Shown one piece after another: positions 36,565 through 53,144 of a stretch of DNA of 64,000 nucleotides (the stretch's first letter is position 1; every line of letters starts with the position of its first letter). A program made the translations under genes and the position numbers. Origin of the DNA: Brachypodium distachyon (lineage: Eukaryota > Streptophyta > Magnoliopsida > Poales > Poaceae); contig NC_016134.3 of NCBI RefSeq assembly GCF_000005505.3, forward strand, positions 28,285,584 through 28,349,583. Reading direction: 5' to 3'. The notes beneath the pieces were generated by a model that saw only the letters and a list, made by a program, of their open reading frames with translations, searched no databases and was not told the origin of the DNA.

Positions 36565-38520
36565 AAAGCCTGACGATCCCTGATTTCGTGTTGATCCCGT
36601 CAGGGAAGGGAATAACCAAACGGGACCTTATAGTGGTGACGAAGGACTCAAAACATGACCTCAAATCACATACGGATGCTCTATAGTAGTGGACCTTCCT
36701 CTGTTAGATAAGGACTGAAAATAAAACCAATGCAGGAGAAGGTTAGGTCTTTATTTCTGATTAGGAGAAGGTACAAAATGTTTCCCTCCTTAGCCTGGTT
36801 GCAAGTCTTTGCAGATTATAGTAGTACATACGGTATAAAATTTCTTCCCCTGCGATTCCAATTGACAGTACATATAATCACCCTATGAACATCAGTTACT
36901 GTCTACTACTCCTACCATAGGTCAGGCTGGACCTAGGCGCACCACAAACTTGGCGTGTTTATGTTGTAATCGGTCTATTGGTAGGCTTATTAATAAGTGA
37001 CTACGTTTCCTTTTTTTTGAAAATGAAAACTTATATTGATCTCAAACTTTATATCGACCGATACAACAAAAGAGTACCACACCTCCGGACCCAGGATTTT
37101 AGAAGTGGGTATTCAAAATGTAAAATAACAATGCCATAGCTAAGCCTTGTTTTTGGCATACAGAGTTGATTATAGCACATATAGGAGTACTGCATTTTCA
37201 TACATAGAAGAGATAGCACATAATTGAGTAAAATTTCGTATAATTGATCATCCCATCAGAAATTGTATAACTGAGCCGAGCATAACATCACTAATTAGAG
37301 TACTAATTGTTCAAGAATCTATACAAATTTCTGAAGTTTTCATCCTTAGTCACATCATTAAAATGGTGCTTCAATTGATAAGGAAGCTTGTTCATTTTTT
37401 CATCTTCAAAATCTTTCTATCAAGCTTGTCCAATTTCTGATCGAGTGATCGGCTGATCGTTGATCGCTGATGCTGAGGCATTGTGCAACTGTCGGCTTGT
37501 CGCAGTGTAGCCGCCAGCCGCTGACAGGGGGAAACCGGCGGACGGCACCGAGCAGCAGCCACGCACGGACCCGACGAGATGAGGAGGAGAATTTTCTGCT
37601 CACAACTCAGTAGAATTCGGCATGGGATTTGGAAATTGGGACAGCTGCGCTAGGTATTGAAGACGAGGAGCCTCAAGGTGTTTTGGTCAGAACGCATAGA
37701 TTCGATTGAAGACGAGGCTACGAGCAGAGATGGTTCAGTTTACTGGGCTGGCCCAACTCAAAGGACTAGAGCAGGGTGGAGAGAAGGGCCTAATACGTGA
37801 ATACAGTTGAGATTTAGCATGAAATTCTTTTCACATATATACCTACATTATACGTACTATATATATCCAGGCTTTTTTTTTCCAAAATTGATGGGTATTC
37901 AATTGAATACCCTTGAATTGAGGTGGGCCCGTCCATGCACACCACAATCTTATTACATCAAAAGACTCTAAGCAGACTCAATCCGGCGACTAGACCACCA
38001 TCCATGATGGCAGAAAATATCCCTGACCACTTGCTCTAACTTGCTGCACGTCATCAAAACCAGTTGACGATCCGTTGACTTGAGTAGCATAGACCAAGTA
38101 CAGAACCAAGTGACTACGAGTTTCTGGGAGTGGCTTGCATTGTTATTGTAATCGGTCTACTTAGGCTTAACTTTCTATCAGTGCATCGAGACACGGTTTT
38201 TACAATTTTTCCTGGGAAAAAATAACAAAGCAAGAAATGAGGAATCATCAGGAACAATTCTTGCAAGCAGGACACCTTCACCTCCATTCTGCACACTAAA
38301 TTGACTGGCAAACTCTCTCTCAAAAAAGAAGACTGGCAAACCATGCTTATTCATGTAAAATCAAATTAACTTACATCCAGAAACCCGAAAATAATCCCGT
38401 ATTGTACACCTGTGTTTACCAAATGCATGTACCGATGCCGCTTTCCAGTGCACCAGACAACCATGACCATCATGAACAGACACTGTCATGCTGTGCTGTG
38501 CTGGGGAGGCCTCAACTCAG
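36565..38520. other. Intergenic region between Gypsy element and ALDH
   Basis: No gene is recognised. A T run at 37012-37019 followed by GAAAATGAAAACTTATATTG resembles the inverted 3' end of a retroposon. The right end holds the ALDH 3' untranslated region. A 20-base palindrome is listed separately. Confidence 0.4.
37893..37912. repeat. Perfect 20-base palindrome
   Basis: GGGTATTCAA followed by its exact reverse complement TTGAATACCC. It can form a cruciform or mark a foldback centre. Confidence 0.7.
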
Positions 38521-42617
<4,097 letters not shown>

Positions 42618-42738
42618 GACGGCAACAAAAACTCACTCGCTCGAGCAGGGGATAAGGCGAAGACCAACGAGCAACGGAGAAGGTCCGTAGTGGGGGTAGG
42701 AGAGAAGAATGATGTGCCTGCGCACCCCAAAGTCACGA

Positions 42739-42748
42739 TTATATATAT
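42739..42748 (-). promoter_or_regulatory. TATA box of the ALDH gene
   Basis: ATATATATAA on the minus strand, about 120 bases before the start codon at 42617. Position and sequence fit a core promoter. Confidence 0.5.
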
Positions 42749-45700
42749 GCGGCCGGCCCCCGACTGAACCCTGATTGGGATTGGGGGCTGTTGGGTTTGA
42801 AAAAAGGGAGGAAATTTTTCGGCGTTCCGGAGCGAAAGAACAGATTGGAAATTTGGAAGGAGATGATGATACAAGAAGGAAATTTGGTGAGCTGGTGGAT
42901 GATATTTTCCGCGGGGTCGATGGGATCTGTTTGGACTCTGGGGTTATACTACTATCTAGTAGTAGTCCAATTATCTTATCTGTTCATCGGAGTTCTTCGA
43001 GCGATGGGGACGCGGGCGGGATGGATCGTGGGATGACGGCCACATAAAAAAAAAAAGCCGGAGGAGGCATCGAGGCCTGCTACTGCTAGCGACATGGAGT
43101 ACTGACGTGAGGGCTTTTTTTGGCTTTTACCCTGTAGAAGCACCTTTCTATGTCTGACCTCGTGGCCTCGTGGGCTCGGAATTTACCTTGTCGGTCAATG
43201 CCGTTTACTGGAGTACCGAATTACTACTACCGGTAAAGCCCTTCTGACTGACATATGCTACCCCGCACGTCAGAAGAATGACCACGAGAAATCCACAGAT
43301 ATATGCGGAAAGGAAAGGAAAATTTGAAAAATATAAAGAGAGGATAACACGATAAGAATTAGCTTATCCTATATCTAGTTTTCGGATGGTTTAAATTTTT
43401 GACGTCAGCTTTATTTTTTCTTGTCTTATGTCAACAATATCTGTGCCGACGAATATGCCGTCTACTGCCAAAAGACAATTCATATGTACATCATACATAT
43501 CTTAATGAGTCAATGGCGTACAGTACTTAACGGCAATGACATATGGCGTGCAGCTTGCGTACGGTCAGCTCAGCGTCTTCGATGAGCAAATCAACTAATG
43601 TTAACTAATGTTAATAAGCCAAAAACTAATGTTTGGTTGATCGGGCAAACGCTTGTGGATCATATCGAATAGGATCGAATCGAATCGTATCATGGTTCTC
43701 TGACACCTCCTCCGTACCGTACGTATCTCGAAGCAGCTTCCCGTGACGTCTATGTGCGTCAACTGCACGCATGGCTTTTAACGCGTGCACGTAGGTGTGC
43801 CCGATCGTATTACGGGTTATTATTACTTAATATAAATGGAAAAAAAGATTTTGCTATTAATGGGTAAAAAGCGAGTCAAAACGTGACCAATTTTTTACTA
43901 TCAATAAATGATAAAGGCTGCCACTGAGTAACAACTAGTACTCCAATACGCAGGAGGTACAAAGCGAGAGTTTCTCTTTATTTTGCTATTACGTTCTCTT
44001 TTCTTGAATTTTTCAGTATAGCACTATATATATTTTTCTTTTCTTATATTCATGTACACGTTGCAGTTATTGATCCGATCGAAACTGGGTGCAGCAATTT
44101 AGTCACGTTCGTCTTGTCCGAGAAGCTGAAGTGTCGGATCAGCGACCGAGAAGAAATTAACACCAAGTTCGTCTTGTGCAAGAAGCTGCTCAAGAAACAC
44201 CTTAATTATGACCTGCATGTGTTTACTCATTTCGGTTTGGTATATATCTAAGTTGCCTGATTTTATTTTTAGTTGGAAATAAGTTGATTCCTCAACCTTT
44301 GTATATGGTTTGTTCTTTAAGATTCTGAACGACGAATGATAAAAGAAAGGATCTGGTTCGTCAGCTCAGGTTCAAACATTTTTCTTAAAAGTCAGGCAAC
44401 AAATATATAGTCAAGTCCCGATCATTTTTGCATCCAGACTGTTAAAAGATACGTTTGCCAAGCTCTCGAGGCCGGCCACCCTGGGACATGTTTGTTTAAG
44501 ATTCTGCTTCTGGCTCTCCCGACGTTCAGAATCCAGACTAGAGAATCGTCTTGGAGGGGCAGACTAGAGAATCCAGACTAGAGAGAGTTGAGAGCACGCA
44601 CGCATCGCAGTTAAGCGTCGGAGCCGGCCTTCATAAATTTCCGCCACAGTGAAGGGAACAAACCAAAACTGTTTGTCCGTTCCTTGTAACAGCGCTTAAT
44701 TTCTCTGGCCGAATATCAACAAATTAACGAACCAGGACGCATTTCCATCCATCTGATCTCACTGCTGCCGCTGACGGCTTCTAGAATGAGATCCAGGAGC
44801 CAGGAGGGCAGGGAGTTAAATGAAGCCGGCCAGTTTGAGTGGATCCCGGCACTTATCCAGGCCACGGAACCGTTCTTCGGTTTGTTCTGCTGTCTGCTCT
44901 ATCGGACCGCACACGCGCGAGTTAAATGAAGCCTGCCTGCCTGCCTGCCACGAATCCAGGGCCCACGAGGCAGCGAAGGTACGAGGTGGCGGGCCCCATT
45001 TGGTCGGCCCAGCGGTTGGTCCATCTCTGCTCTTCTCTGGGCCCGGGCTGCTCGGTTGGTCCCACGTTTCAGCGGGTGGACGGCTGGTGCGAGAGCTTGG
45101 TCGGTTTGGTGGGGGGGGGAGCTGACCTGCTTGCTGCTGCTCCTGTTCTGCTAGTGCTGCTGCGTGGCGGGACCCACAGGAACTGACGTGTCACGCGCTG
45201 CGCACGGTCGTGCAAGGGGTAGTAGGGTCGGCCGTGACCGACGTGTGGGGCCAGGTTGCGGCCAAGACTTGTGCGTGCGTCGGTGCGTCATGCTCCACGT
45301 GTCGGTGACGTGTGGTCCGGAGCATCGAGATATTCCGCCTGCCGGACTAGTCTTGCCACGTTCGAACGGGACGAGACGGTGATGGGCCGGCCCACCGTGA
45401 GCCGCCCTCCACGTGGCCTCACGATCCGGGTCGGTCGGCTCACGTTTTTCTTCTTTTTTTTTCTGGACTCCGTTCCCGTGCAACCCAGAATTCTAAAGTC
45501 TCGACAAGGACGAGGGGACGACAATTCAAAGTCTCGGACTTTCTGTTTTAATTTGCGACATCAAATTAAGTCTTGGACTCTTGATCACACATGATGCGGG
45601 GGAGGGGGGCGCTGCGGGACACATTTCGTCGCCTGCACGTGAGCGACCTGAGCCAGATTGCCGGCCACGAGCCCACGAAACAAAGCAAATGGGGCCGGTC

Positions 45701-47922
45701 ATCTACGAGGGATTTGTGGTCACGTCCGTGGGTGTTGCACAACCGCGTTATCATTCTCCGGGCCCCGCGTTTTAAAAACAAAAAAAATGTTTTGAGAAAA
45801 AACAGAAAACAAAATTGAGCTTGACACGTTGCCACGTTGCCCGTCAAATGGACTGGATCTGCTTTACTTTTTTCTACAGCAAGAATCACTCGTAGTAGTA
45901 AAATCGCCGATTACAATACTGGAGTAGCGCTACACCAACTGGAAGGTACAGTCGTACGTCAAAGAGAACAAGAAGCTGGATCCATCGAAGGAGGATTTAA
46001 TGAAGCCCCCCCTCCCGGCCGGCCCGGACAATCAGAGAAGGCTGTCTCCTCCTACCCATGTAAACCTCGTTCTGTCCTCTGCTCTGAGACTCACTCAACG
46101 TCTCTTCTCAGCTGACCAGCATTAACTTCGCTTCCAATCAATGTTGGGAGTCAAGTGGAACGTACGTGATTGAATGGCTGAGGGCAGGTGGCTTTTGCTG
46201 CTCCTCCATCCACCCGGTTTTCGACAGACTGAAAGTCCGAAACCGAAGTCGACATGCCTGGTGTGCCAAATTGCGATTTTGGCGAAATTCATGTGTGTGT
46301 TTTTACAAGCCTCGGACGAGCCTATCATAGGTTTGCGACAGGACATTTACCAAGTCTTTGGCCATTGGGATTGCAATAATGCATCATCCTGACTTTGGTA
46401 CGGAGGATAGCATTGTACTCCCGCCCATGCTCAATCAAACAATTAATAAAGAAAGTATGTATGGTATTCTCTCTGCTTTTGCTTGGAATGAAATGGACAC
46501 CCTACCGGCCGGCTCCAAAAGAAGGAGCGGTAGCTCAATTAATCAACGGCTTTGCTATGGCACGATATCCGAGCACGAAATGAAAACGTCACGATCGTGC
46601 AATCTTACGCATCGTACATCTTAAAATATGATGAATAGCTCCGTCAAGTTGGGCTATGAATTAGGCCCGCCATCAACCATCATAATCCAGTTCACTAGTG
46701 CCTTTTATTTCGTGTTTCTTCAACTCTCAATCGGATTTAAATTTTGGAAAAATTGTAGCGTGATAGATACATGTCGTCGTATATGCATGTTTACGTTTAT
46801 TAAAACACAAAAGTCAGAACATTACAGAGATTTTTGATTTTTGTAAACGAGGAAAAAGATTTGCGATTTTTGTCGTCACGTTTTCGTGCAATTTTGGGCT
46901 TGCGTACGAAAATCAACTCTTTGGCATTCTCGTGGTTTGTAGCCCACAATTTTTGGTTTCCATCTGATTTTATGATGTCGAGACCTTCGGTACATGGGCT
47001 CAGTCCGTTTTCGATCAGTCCTGTAAAATTGCTGTTTTATCATCTGATTTTATGACCATGTGTTTTCGAGTATTTTGTTGATTTTTTCGATATCATGATC
47101 CTGCATACACGGCTTCGGACTGTTTTTTGCAAGTCGTGAAAAATCATTGTTTTGACTGTTTATCTGAGGTATAACCCTATCTAGTAACCTCGATACACGG
47201 TTTGGAAAGGTTTGAGACCAGTGTAGCCCGGACATACATGCCACGTTTGGCCAACTCCGACGCTCCTGAGACGATCTGCCGTTGTAACCTATCAAGGATG
47301 GCGACCTGCTTACATAGAGATGTTTTCGAAATATGAGCCGTTGAACTTCCGTGTGAACTGTACGTACGTCGGTACAGGCCGAGATCCGCACTCATTAATG
47401 TTCCATGGGCCACGTGTCCCTCATTCTATACCCCGTCTCGGAAACTGATTGCGTGTTGCCCACACGACACGAACCCAGATGTAGGTGTTCGTCGATGCGT
47501 TCTGAATTTGTACCGATCCTCCCCAATCAATATCGTTTCTACGTACTGTCAAACAGGGAGTCGCTAGCTACTGTACGCGTACCGTGCAGCACGTAGTGTT
47601 GAGTGACAGCGGCGATGACCGATCAAGATCGTCGTGGTTATCAAGGAACAGGCCATATGATTACGAAGGGCAGGATACTCATGTTAATAATCTCTTTTAA
47701 GCTAGTTTGGCACCAGTGATTTTGGGTGTTTTCTATGGTAACCCTGAATGGTTGTTTGGTAGGATGGGATTGGAGGGAATCATCTCTAGTTTTCCCCACA
47801 AAACATTTCATTTTGTACTAAATTAAAACACCTTTTCATTCTAGTGTGTTTTTAACTAGTGTTTAAAATACATTAACACCAAGCAAGGTCTAAATTAGTC
47901 GCTTCTCTATCCTTGCTGTGAC
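42749..47922. other. Long intergenic region without a recognised gene
   Basis: 43.0-44.5 kb is AT-rich; a GCCGACGAATATGCCGTC-like stretch near 43442 recalls CACTA subterminal motifs but no CACTA end is found. 44.5-46.1 kb is GC-rich, with a short duplication of a CAGACTAGAGAATCCAGACT-like unit at 44533-44585 and repeated GTTAAATGAAGCC at 44815 and 44920. 46.96-47.16 kb holds two degenerate copies of a roughly 90-base unit (CATCTGATTTTATGA at 46961 and 47041). 47.70-47.89 kb, with GTTTGGTAGGATGGGATTGG, resembles a MITE but its ends are unclear. No convincing coding exon is seen. Confidence 0.4.
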
Positions 47923-47941
47923 AAGTGCTGCCATGATTTTC

Positions 47942-48254
47942 GTGAACTAAGCCTAACTTAGGTGGCTTGATTCCTTGTGGTGGAACCAGCCATCCAGGTT
48001 CAAGTCCTAAACTTGACATATGGGTGTCACATTTCCTGAATTACTTCAGGATTTAACCGGCGCCATTCTTTCAGTGGTAGGTGACGTACCCGTCAACAAC
48101 GAGGCGCCAGCGGTGAATTTGTCAATCTCTCAAGATCTGCCGACTCAGTCTTTAGGAGATGCTCATAGGGGTAGAGTGTGCGTGTGTGTGTTCATAGGGG
48201 TGAATGTACGCGCATGTTGTGAGCGTCTACGTTTGTACTGTGTTCCTCAAAAAA
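47942..48254 (+). mobile_element. Au-type SINE (copy 1)
   Basis: A tRNA-derived SINE of about 313 bases with Pol III A-box-like (TAGGTGGCTTG) and B-box (GGTTCAAGTCC) motifs, the GGAGATGCTCATAGGGGTAG tail region and a terminal A run. A 19-base target duplication (AAGTGCTGCCATGATTTTC, one mismatch) flanks it at 47923-47941 and 48255-48273. Confidence 0.88.
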
Positions 48255-48280
48255 AAGTGCTGCCAAGATTTTCAAAATGT

Positions 48281-48716
48281 GTGAAGTGAGCCTATCTCAA
48301 GTGGTCTGGTTCCTTATGGTAGAACCAGCCAACTCGGGTTCAAGTCTTAGACTTGACATGGGTGTCACATTTTCCTGAATTATTTTAGGATTTAACTAGC
48401 GCTATTCTTTCAGCGGTAGGTGATGTAACCGTCAACAGCGAGACGTCTGCGGTGACTTCGTCGATCTCTCAAGATCTGCCGGCCTAGTCTTTCGGAGATG
48501 CTCATAAGGGTAGGCTGTGCGTGTGTGCGTTCATAGCGATGAGTGTACGCGCTTGTTGTGAGCGTTTGCGTTTGTACCGTAGGGTGTGCGTGTGTGCGTT
48601 CATAGCGATGAGTGTACGCGCTTGTTGTGAGCGTTTGAGTTTGTACCGTAGGGTGTGCGTGTGTGCGTTCATATCGAGAGCGTTTGCGTTTGTATTGTGT
48701 TCCTTAAGAAAGAAAA
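48281..48716 (+). mobile_element. Au-type SINE (copy 2) with expanded tail
   Basis: Same family and orientation as copy 1, starting with a TCAAGTGGTCTGG A-box region and GGTTCAAGTCT B box. A 9-base imperfect duplication (TCAAAATGT at 48272-48280, TCAGAATGT at 48717-48725) flanks it. It is longer than copy 1 because its tail module is tandemly repeated. It inserted next to the right target duplication of copy 1. Confidence 0.85.
48516..48708 (+). repeat. 69-base tandem repeat in the SINE tail
   Basis: Units at 48516-48584 and 48585-48653 differ at about one base, and a third, internally shortened unit runs to about 48708. Each unit begins TGTGCGTGTGTGCGTTCAT and ends GTTTGTACCGTAGGG. Confidence 0.92.
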
Positions 48717-48725
48717 TCAGAATGT

Positions 48726-49796
48726 CGAGAGTTTTTTAGCCGGTGGAGTTGCTTGTGGCACACAAATTTTGACCCAAAAAAGGGGTAGCCTGGCCTCAAC
48801 AGATGCATACTGGGCTAGCAATTCACATAATCAAAATTTGCCTACCGATTTGAAACGGCTAGAGGCTTTAATACAGGGCCTTTTTACTTTTCGTTTTTTG
48901 TTTGAGAGAAGGCCTTTTTACTTTTGGATGAGTATGCTTTTTTCTGGTAGCACTGCTGGGCCTGGGCCTGCTGGAAAAGGCCCAACTCGATGAGTGTTAC
49001 TGGGAACCTTCCTCTTCCTCTTCCTCTTCCTCTTCCTCTTCCTCTTCTCCAGGCTGCTCTACCGGCTGAGGCGACTGCTCCGCCTTTCTTTTTTTTTTTC
49101 TTGTTTACAGATGTACATGAAACAAGGCATGCGACGGTGAAGCCATGATTATTCCACATGCCAATGGCGAGGGGCTTTCAGCAAATGTCGTGATAGGCAG
49201 AAAAAGACACTGAAAACACACCTGGGCTTCCCATTTGGATTGCGACCCAGCAACAGAAACAGAAATAGATATGTAGTTTCCATTTTTTTAATCTGTACAA
49301 ACAATGAGTTCAATTTTTGTAGCACAATTTTTCTCAGTTTTGTCTTTTTTTTTCTCGTACCAGTATATGTGACTTATTCGGATCTACTCAAAGCTTTACA
49401 AAATGTTTGTGTTTACACACAACAAGATGAAAAAAGCTGCACCCATTGTGCCTGTGATTTCATTATTTGTGCAACTGTTATTTCTTCTTTTCAGTCATCG
49501 AAAGGAAGTTTTCACAAAAAGATATTCCGGGAAGCGCGACACGGATGAAACATTTTTTTCAGGTATATTCCCCCTGAGCACATATTCTTTTTTCCCCGCA
49601 CTCGTATGTATTTCGATTTTACATATTTTTGTTTCTAGTACGCGAAATCATAATGTAGAGGAACACGAATTTTTAACAGTCATAATGATACAAGAATTGG
49701 AAATGAGTTCTGATAAAACTAGTGATTCAATAACCCAGACAGCAACATAAATCTTGTCGTCCTTTTTCCGCTTTTTTTTGTTGTGCATATGTCTGC
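48726..49796. other. Intergenic region downstream of the FAR1-related gene
   Basis: Contains a TTCCTC hexanucleotide microsatellite at 49007-49047 and T-rich single-copy-like sequence. No gene is recognised. The right side should hold the 3' untranslated region of the FAR1-related gene. Confidence 0.45.
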
Positions 49797-52394
49797 TCAG
49801 CCTTGTTTCCCATGCTTCCTGGTGGGAGTGAGGACAAGCATGCTCTCAAGAGCCTTCTGTGTTGGTTTACGGATTCTTTGTGATTGGCCTTCGCGCGAAG
49901 GATTTGGGGAAGATACTATCCCAGAGGCTTGCCCTTCTGTGTTTGTCTTCTTCTTTGTTGGTTTGCTCACGTTTTGTCCGCCCTTTGCATCACGTGGCAC
50001 AGCAGAAGCAACATGCGCAGCTTCATCCGTAGTTCTTTGTTTCTTTGCTGGCTTCGACACAGCTGTTGCACCTGCATTTGATTTATAAAACGTAGTTATA
50101 AATTTCAGGGGGTTCTTTATCTCATCCTCTCTTTTTATAGATATTTTTTGCTACCAAGTAATGATTACCTTCCTTATTCTTCCTCCCATTATTCTTCATG
50201 CATAACGTCTCCTTATCAACGTGCAATTTTTTGCACGTCTTGATGTTATGATCATGATCACCACAATGGCTGCAAGTTATCTGTTGCTTTGTCAAAATCT
50301 CTTCTACAAGTGTCTTCTGCCGTCCTGATAGTTTAGGGCGGCCTTTTGACTTTGCTACGTCAGACTGTTTGTATATGGTCTCGGGGGCACAGTTATTTGA
50401 TGTGTTATTGTGTTCTGTACTCCCTACAGGAGTTTGCTTCTCAGGGTTTTTTGCTTCCACCTGTTTTCTGATGTCAGCTACCTTTGTTCGCATCTTGCTG
50501 GTTTTGCTAGCCAAGTACTGATATGTCTCTTTGTATGTTGATGCATCAGATGCCAAGTCTGTCAGCATTTTTGTTAATATATTGTATCTGAAATGACTAT
50601 TTTCTGCAGTCAGGACCATCGGCACATTATTTTGCACATCTCTCGTATCTTCGCTTTGCTTTGGTCTCCACCTCTCAATATAATATTTCTGTGGCAGCAC
50701 CGAAACATTAAGGTGCAGCAGTACTTTCAATGCATGGCAGCACAGTATGCCATCTTTGAGGAACCTAGCACAAATATAAGATATATCTTCATTTGCCCAG
50801 TCAACCAAAACCAGGAATTTTCTCTCCCTGAAATCGAGTTCAGCAAGCATACTTGATTTGCGAACTTCGTATCTCACATCTTTTTCTATCTCTTCAACAT
50901 GAACCTTCTGGGTCATCTTCAGCTGAGCTTGAAATCTATACAATATGGTCCTATTATACATCCTTGCAGCCTGCAGCTCAAGTTCTGATCCTACCCACAT
51001 TGTCGGTTTGGTCGTTCTTGTGACTGAATCTTGTTCCTTCTCTTTCTCCATTATATTTTCTGATATTCTTTGGTATTCTCCAAGGAAACTTATAATGCTA
51101 TAAGTCGAGCCAACATTATCTTTGAAAATAGCATTTGTGCCTTCACTTCTAGCTGTTGAGTGTATAAATGGGAAAAAATCCTTCTTGAAATAGACAGGGA
51201 CAAAACTCTTCCTAATCTCAAACATGTGCTGAAAGTATTTCACTTTCTCAACTTTGTACTTCTGGATCATTGTTGGCCAAAGAGTCTCAAATTCCTCTTC
51301 TGTTTGCGATCTGTTAATGATGTCATTGAACTCAATGTGTAGCGTTGGTTTAGTAGCAAAACATCTTGCAGCTTTCTCTTCTGCTTTCTTCTTGATGTGG
51401 AACAGACAATTCCTGTGTTTGGTGCCATGGAATACAGCTGGGATGGCCTGCTTCATTGCAACATCCTGGTCTGTGATAATCGTGAGTGGTTTTTTACCCG
51501 CCATGCACAGCAAGAACTCCTCAAAGAGCCATGTGAAAGTCTCTATTGTCTCATTCTGCAGTATTGCACAAGCAAACAGACAATTATGTGCATGTCCAGT
51601 TATGCCAACAAAAGGTGCAAATGGGAGATTATACATGTTGGTCTTGTATGTGGTGTCAAAACTAATGCAGTCACCATACAAGCCGTAAAACCTCCTACAG
51701 TTCCCATCAGACCAAAAAATGTTCTGAACCTTGTCTTCTTCATCAACCTTGAATGCATAATAGAAACGCGGGTCTTGCATTTGCCTTTTTCTAAAGTAGT
51801 CTATAACCATCATCATGTCATTCTGGTTGCTTTCTTTCCTTATAGATGTTCTGTAGTTACTGACATCTTTTTTTGTGTATGGCATTGCAGATATACCACC
51901 TCTCATACCAGCAAGAACAGCCATTATCTTCCTACTAGGAAGCTTCACTGAGTGTAATGTTCTGATCAGCAACTTCTCTTCTTCCGTCATGTGTTTGTGA
52001 GACCTCAGGTACTTAGCTTCACCAGGGGGGCTGAGGTGATGATTGTCTTGCATTTCAAAGCTTGTTACAACCCATTTGTTTTCTTTCAGTGTGACAACCA
52101 TCTTTACCTGGCAATCTGTTATCTCTATATGATTCTTATTGATTGCTTTTTTTCCCTGCACAGCACTAGTCAACCCAGCTTTCTGCATTCTATTCTGCTG
52201 TTTTTTCTGCTTTCTCTGTTCAAGAGTCTGTCCACAATCTTACCTGCCCTATTGCACTTGTATGTGTATCTTCTAATCTTGCTACTGCCAGCCACCCTGC
52301 AATGATAATTCCCAGCTTTCTTCGCAGAAAATCCAACAATACTGGCATATGTGTTATAGAAGGCAAAAGCATCAACATGACTTGAGAAGAACAT
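49797..52394 (-). CDS. FAR1/FHY3-related sequence protein, N-terminal frame damaged
   Basis: The main exon (minus, to 50169) has an open frame from 52188 and splices GT-AG to a last exon 50071-49797 (ATAVSKPAKKQR ... RIRKPTQKALESM). Upstream, 52394-52236 encodes a FAR1 DNA-binding domain (MFFSSHVDAFAFYNTYASIV, RYTYKCNRAGK) in a different frame; the core frame meets TAA right at that junction, so a frameshift lies near 52215-52240. The core is a MULE transposase-like domain with candidate acidic residues in CISFDTTY, TIITDQD and ARSEGTNAIFK. A SWIM zinc finger (ICARFLKDGILCCHALKV) and a C-terminal CSHCGDHDHNIKTC knuckle follow. Relatives are nuclear transcription factors domesticated from Mutator-like transposases. 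Either this is a decaying gene or a shorter protein from Met at 52188 is made, which would lack most of the DNA-binding domain. Confidence 0.75.
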
Positions 52395-53144
52395 ATCCAG
52401 GCGCGGCGTGTGTTCGTTTCTGATTTCCTGGACTGAGACGCAACGACAAGCTCATTCTGCAGTTAATTCTCAATATCTTCATTTGTAAGCTGTTCAATTT
52501 CTGGTGTTTTTCTAGTCTCTCGCGTATCCACAGGAGCACCCAGTGTGGCTTGTTTATGCTGTTTATGCACATCTGTAACACAGGACAAATTTTCTGAGGC
52601 TATAGAGACATGAACTGTGCCTGCACTTTCTTGCGTGTCCTGCGCGTATTCATTTTCTGTCTCATATTATTGTTCATCAATGCTGTTGTCACGCCCATCT
52701 CGCCCGGTTATCATGAACATCCTGTTCTGAAGTTTGGAAACAAAGATTTTTCTTTAAAAAATGAAAGCAGATTTTTTTTTGTACAAGTTATGGCAAGCAA
52801 ATTATTGATTAGATAGTAAAAAACCTCTTCACCCATAGGCTCATGGTGATACTGGCTGCAACCAACATCATCTGGTTGCTGCAGCATCTCAGTGAAAGAT
52901 GTGTACTCATGATCCAGGGTACCATGACCATCCCCACACAAATTGCCTGTTTTTTCCATTGTATCAAATTCATTAATGGCCTGCAAAAAAAAAAACAGGC
53001 ACACACAACAATGTGTTTTTGTTACTGTTTATTTTTGTGACCATACGACGATTATTTATGTTTTTCTTTCAATTAGGATATGAAAAGAGTATTATGGAAT
53101 ACAAGCAGGGGAAATTCATTTTTTGTGGGGGAGACATACCTTTG
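52395..53144 (-). pseudogene. Probable 5' exons of the FAR1-related gene, with stop codons
   Basis: On the minus strand, acceptor TTTTGCAG before 52982 leads to an acidic stretch from ATG 52959 (MEKTGNLCGDGHGTLDHEYT, ending GEE before GTTTTTTAC). After a likely AACTTCAG acceptor near 52730, a frame continues (YETENEYAQDTQESAG ... TPEIEQLTNEDIEN) but contains two in-frame TAA codons (near 52665 and 52463). The frame must then shift near 52405-52425 to enter the FAR1 domain. A leader exon may end at about 53143 (CTTTCAAAG before GTATGTCT). The acidic N-terminus fits this family. Exon limits are inferred. Confidence 0.45.

Noticed and set aside
43430..43560. CACTA transposon from TGCCGTC-like motifs
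   Set aside because: No CACTA terminus, terminal repeat or 3-base duplication could be found.
45288..45600. Overlapping frames in GC-rich intergenic DNA
   Set aside because: Both strands are open from composition alone; no domain, no splice partners.
47980..48012. tRNA-like internal promoter (GGTTCAAGTCC)
   Set aside because: It belongs to a tRNA-derived SINE; no cloverleaf or acceptor stem is formed.
48516..48708. Regular direct repeats as a possible CRISPR-like array
   Set aside because: Units are contiguous without unique spacers and lie in a plant SINE.
48020..48739. Open frames with repeated RVCVCAFIAMSVRACCERL-type protein
   Set aside because: They are translations of the SINE and its tandem tail, not a protein gene.
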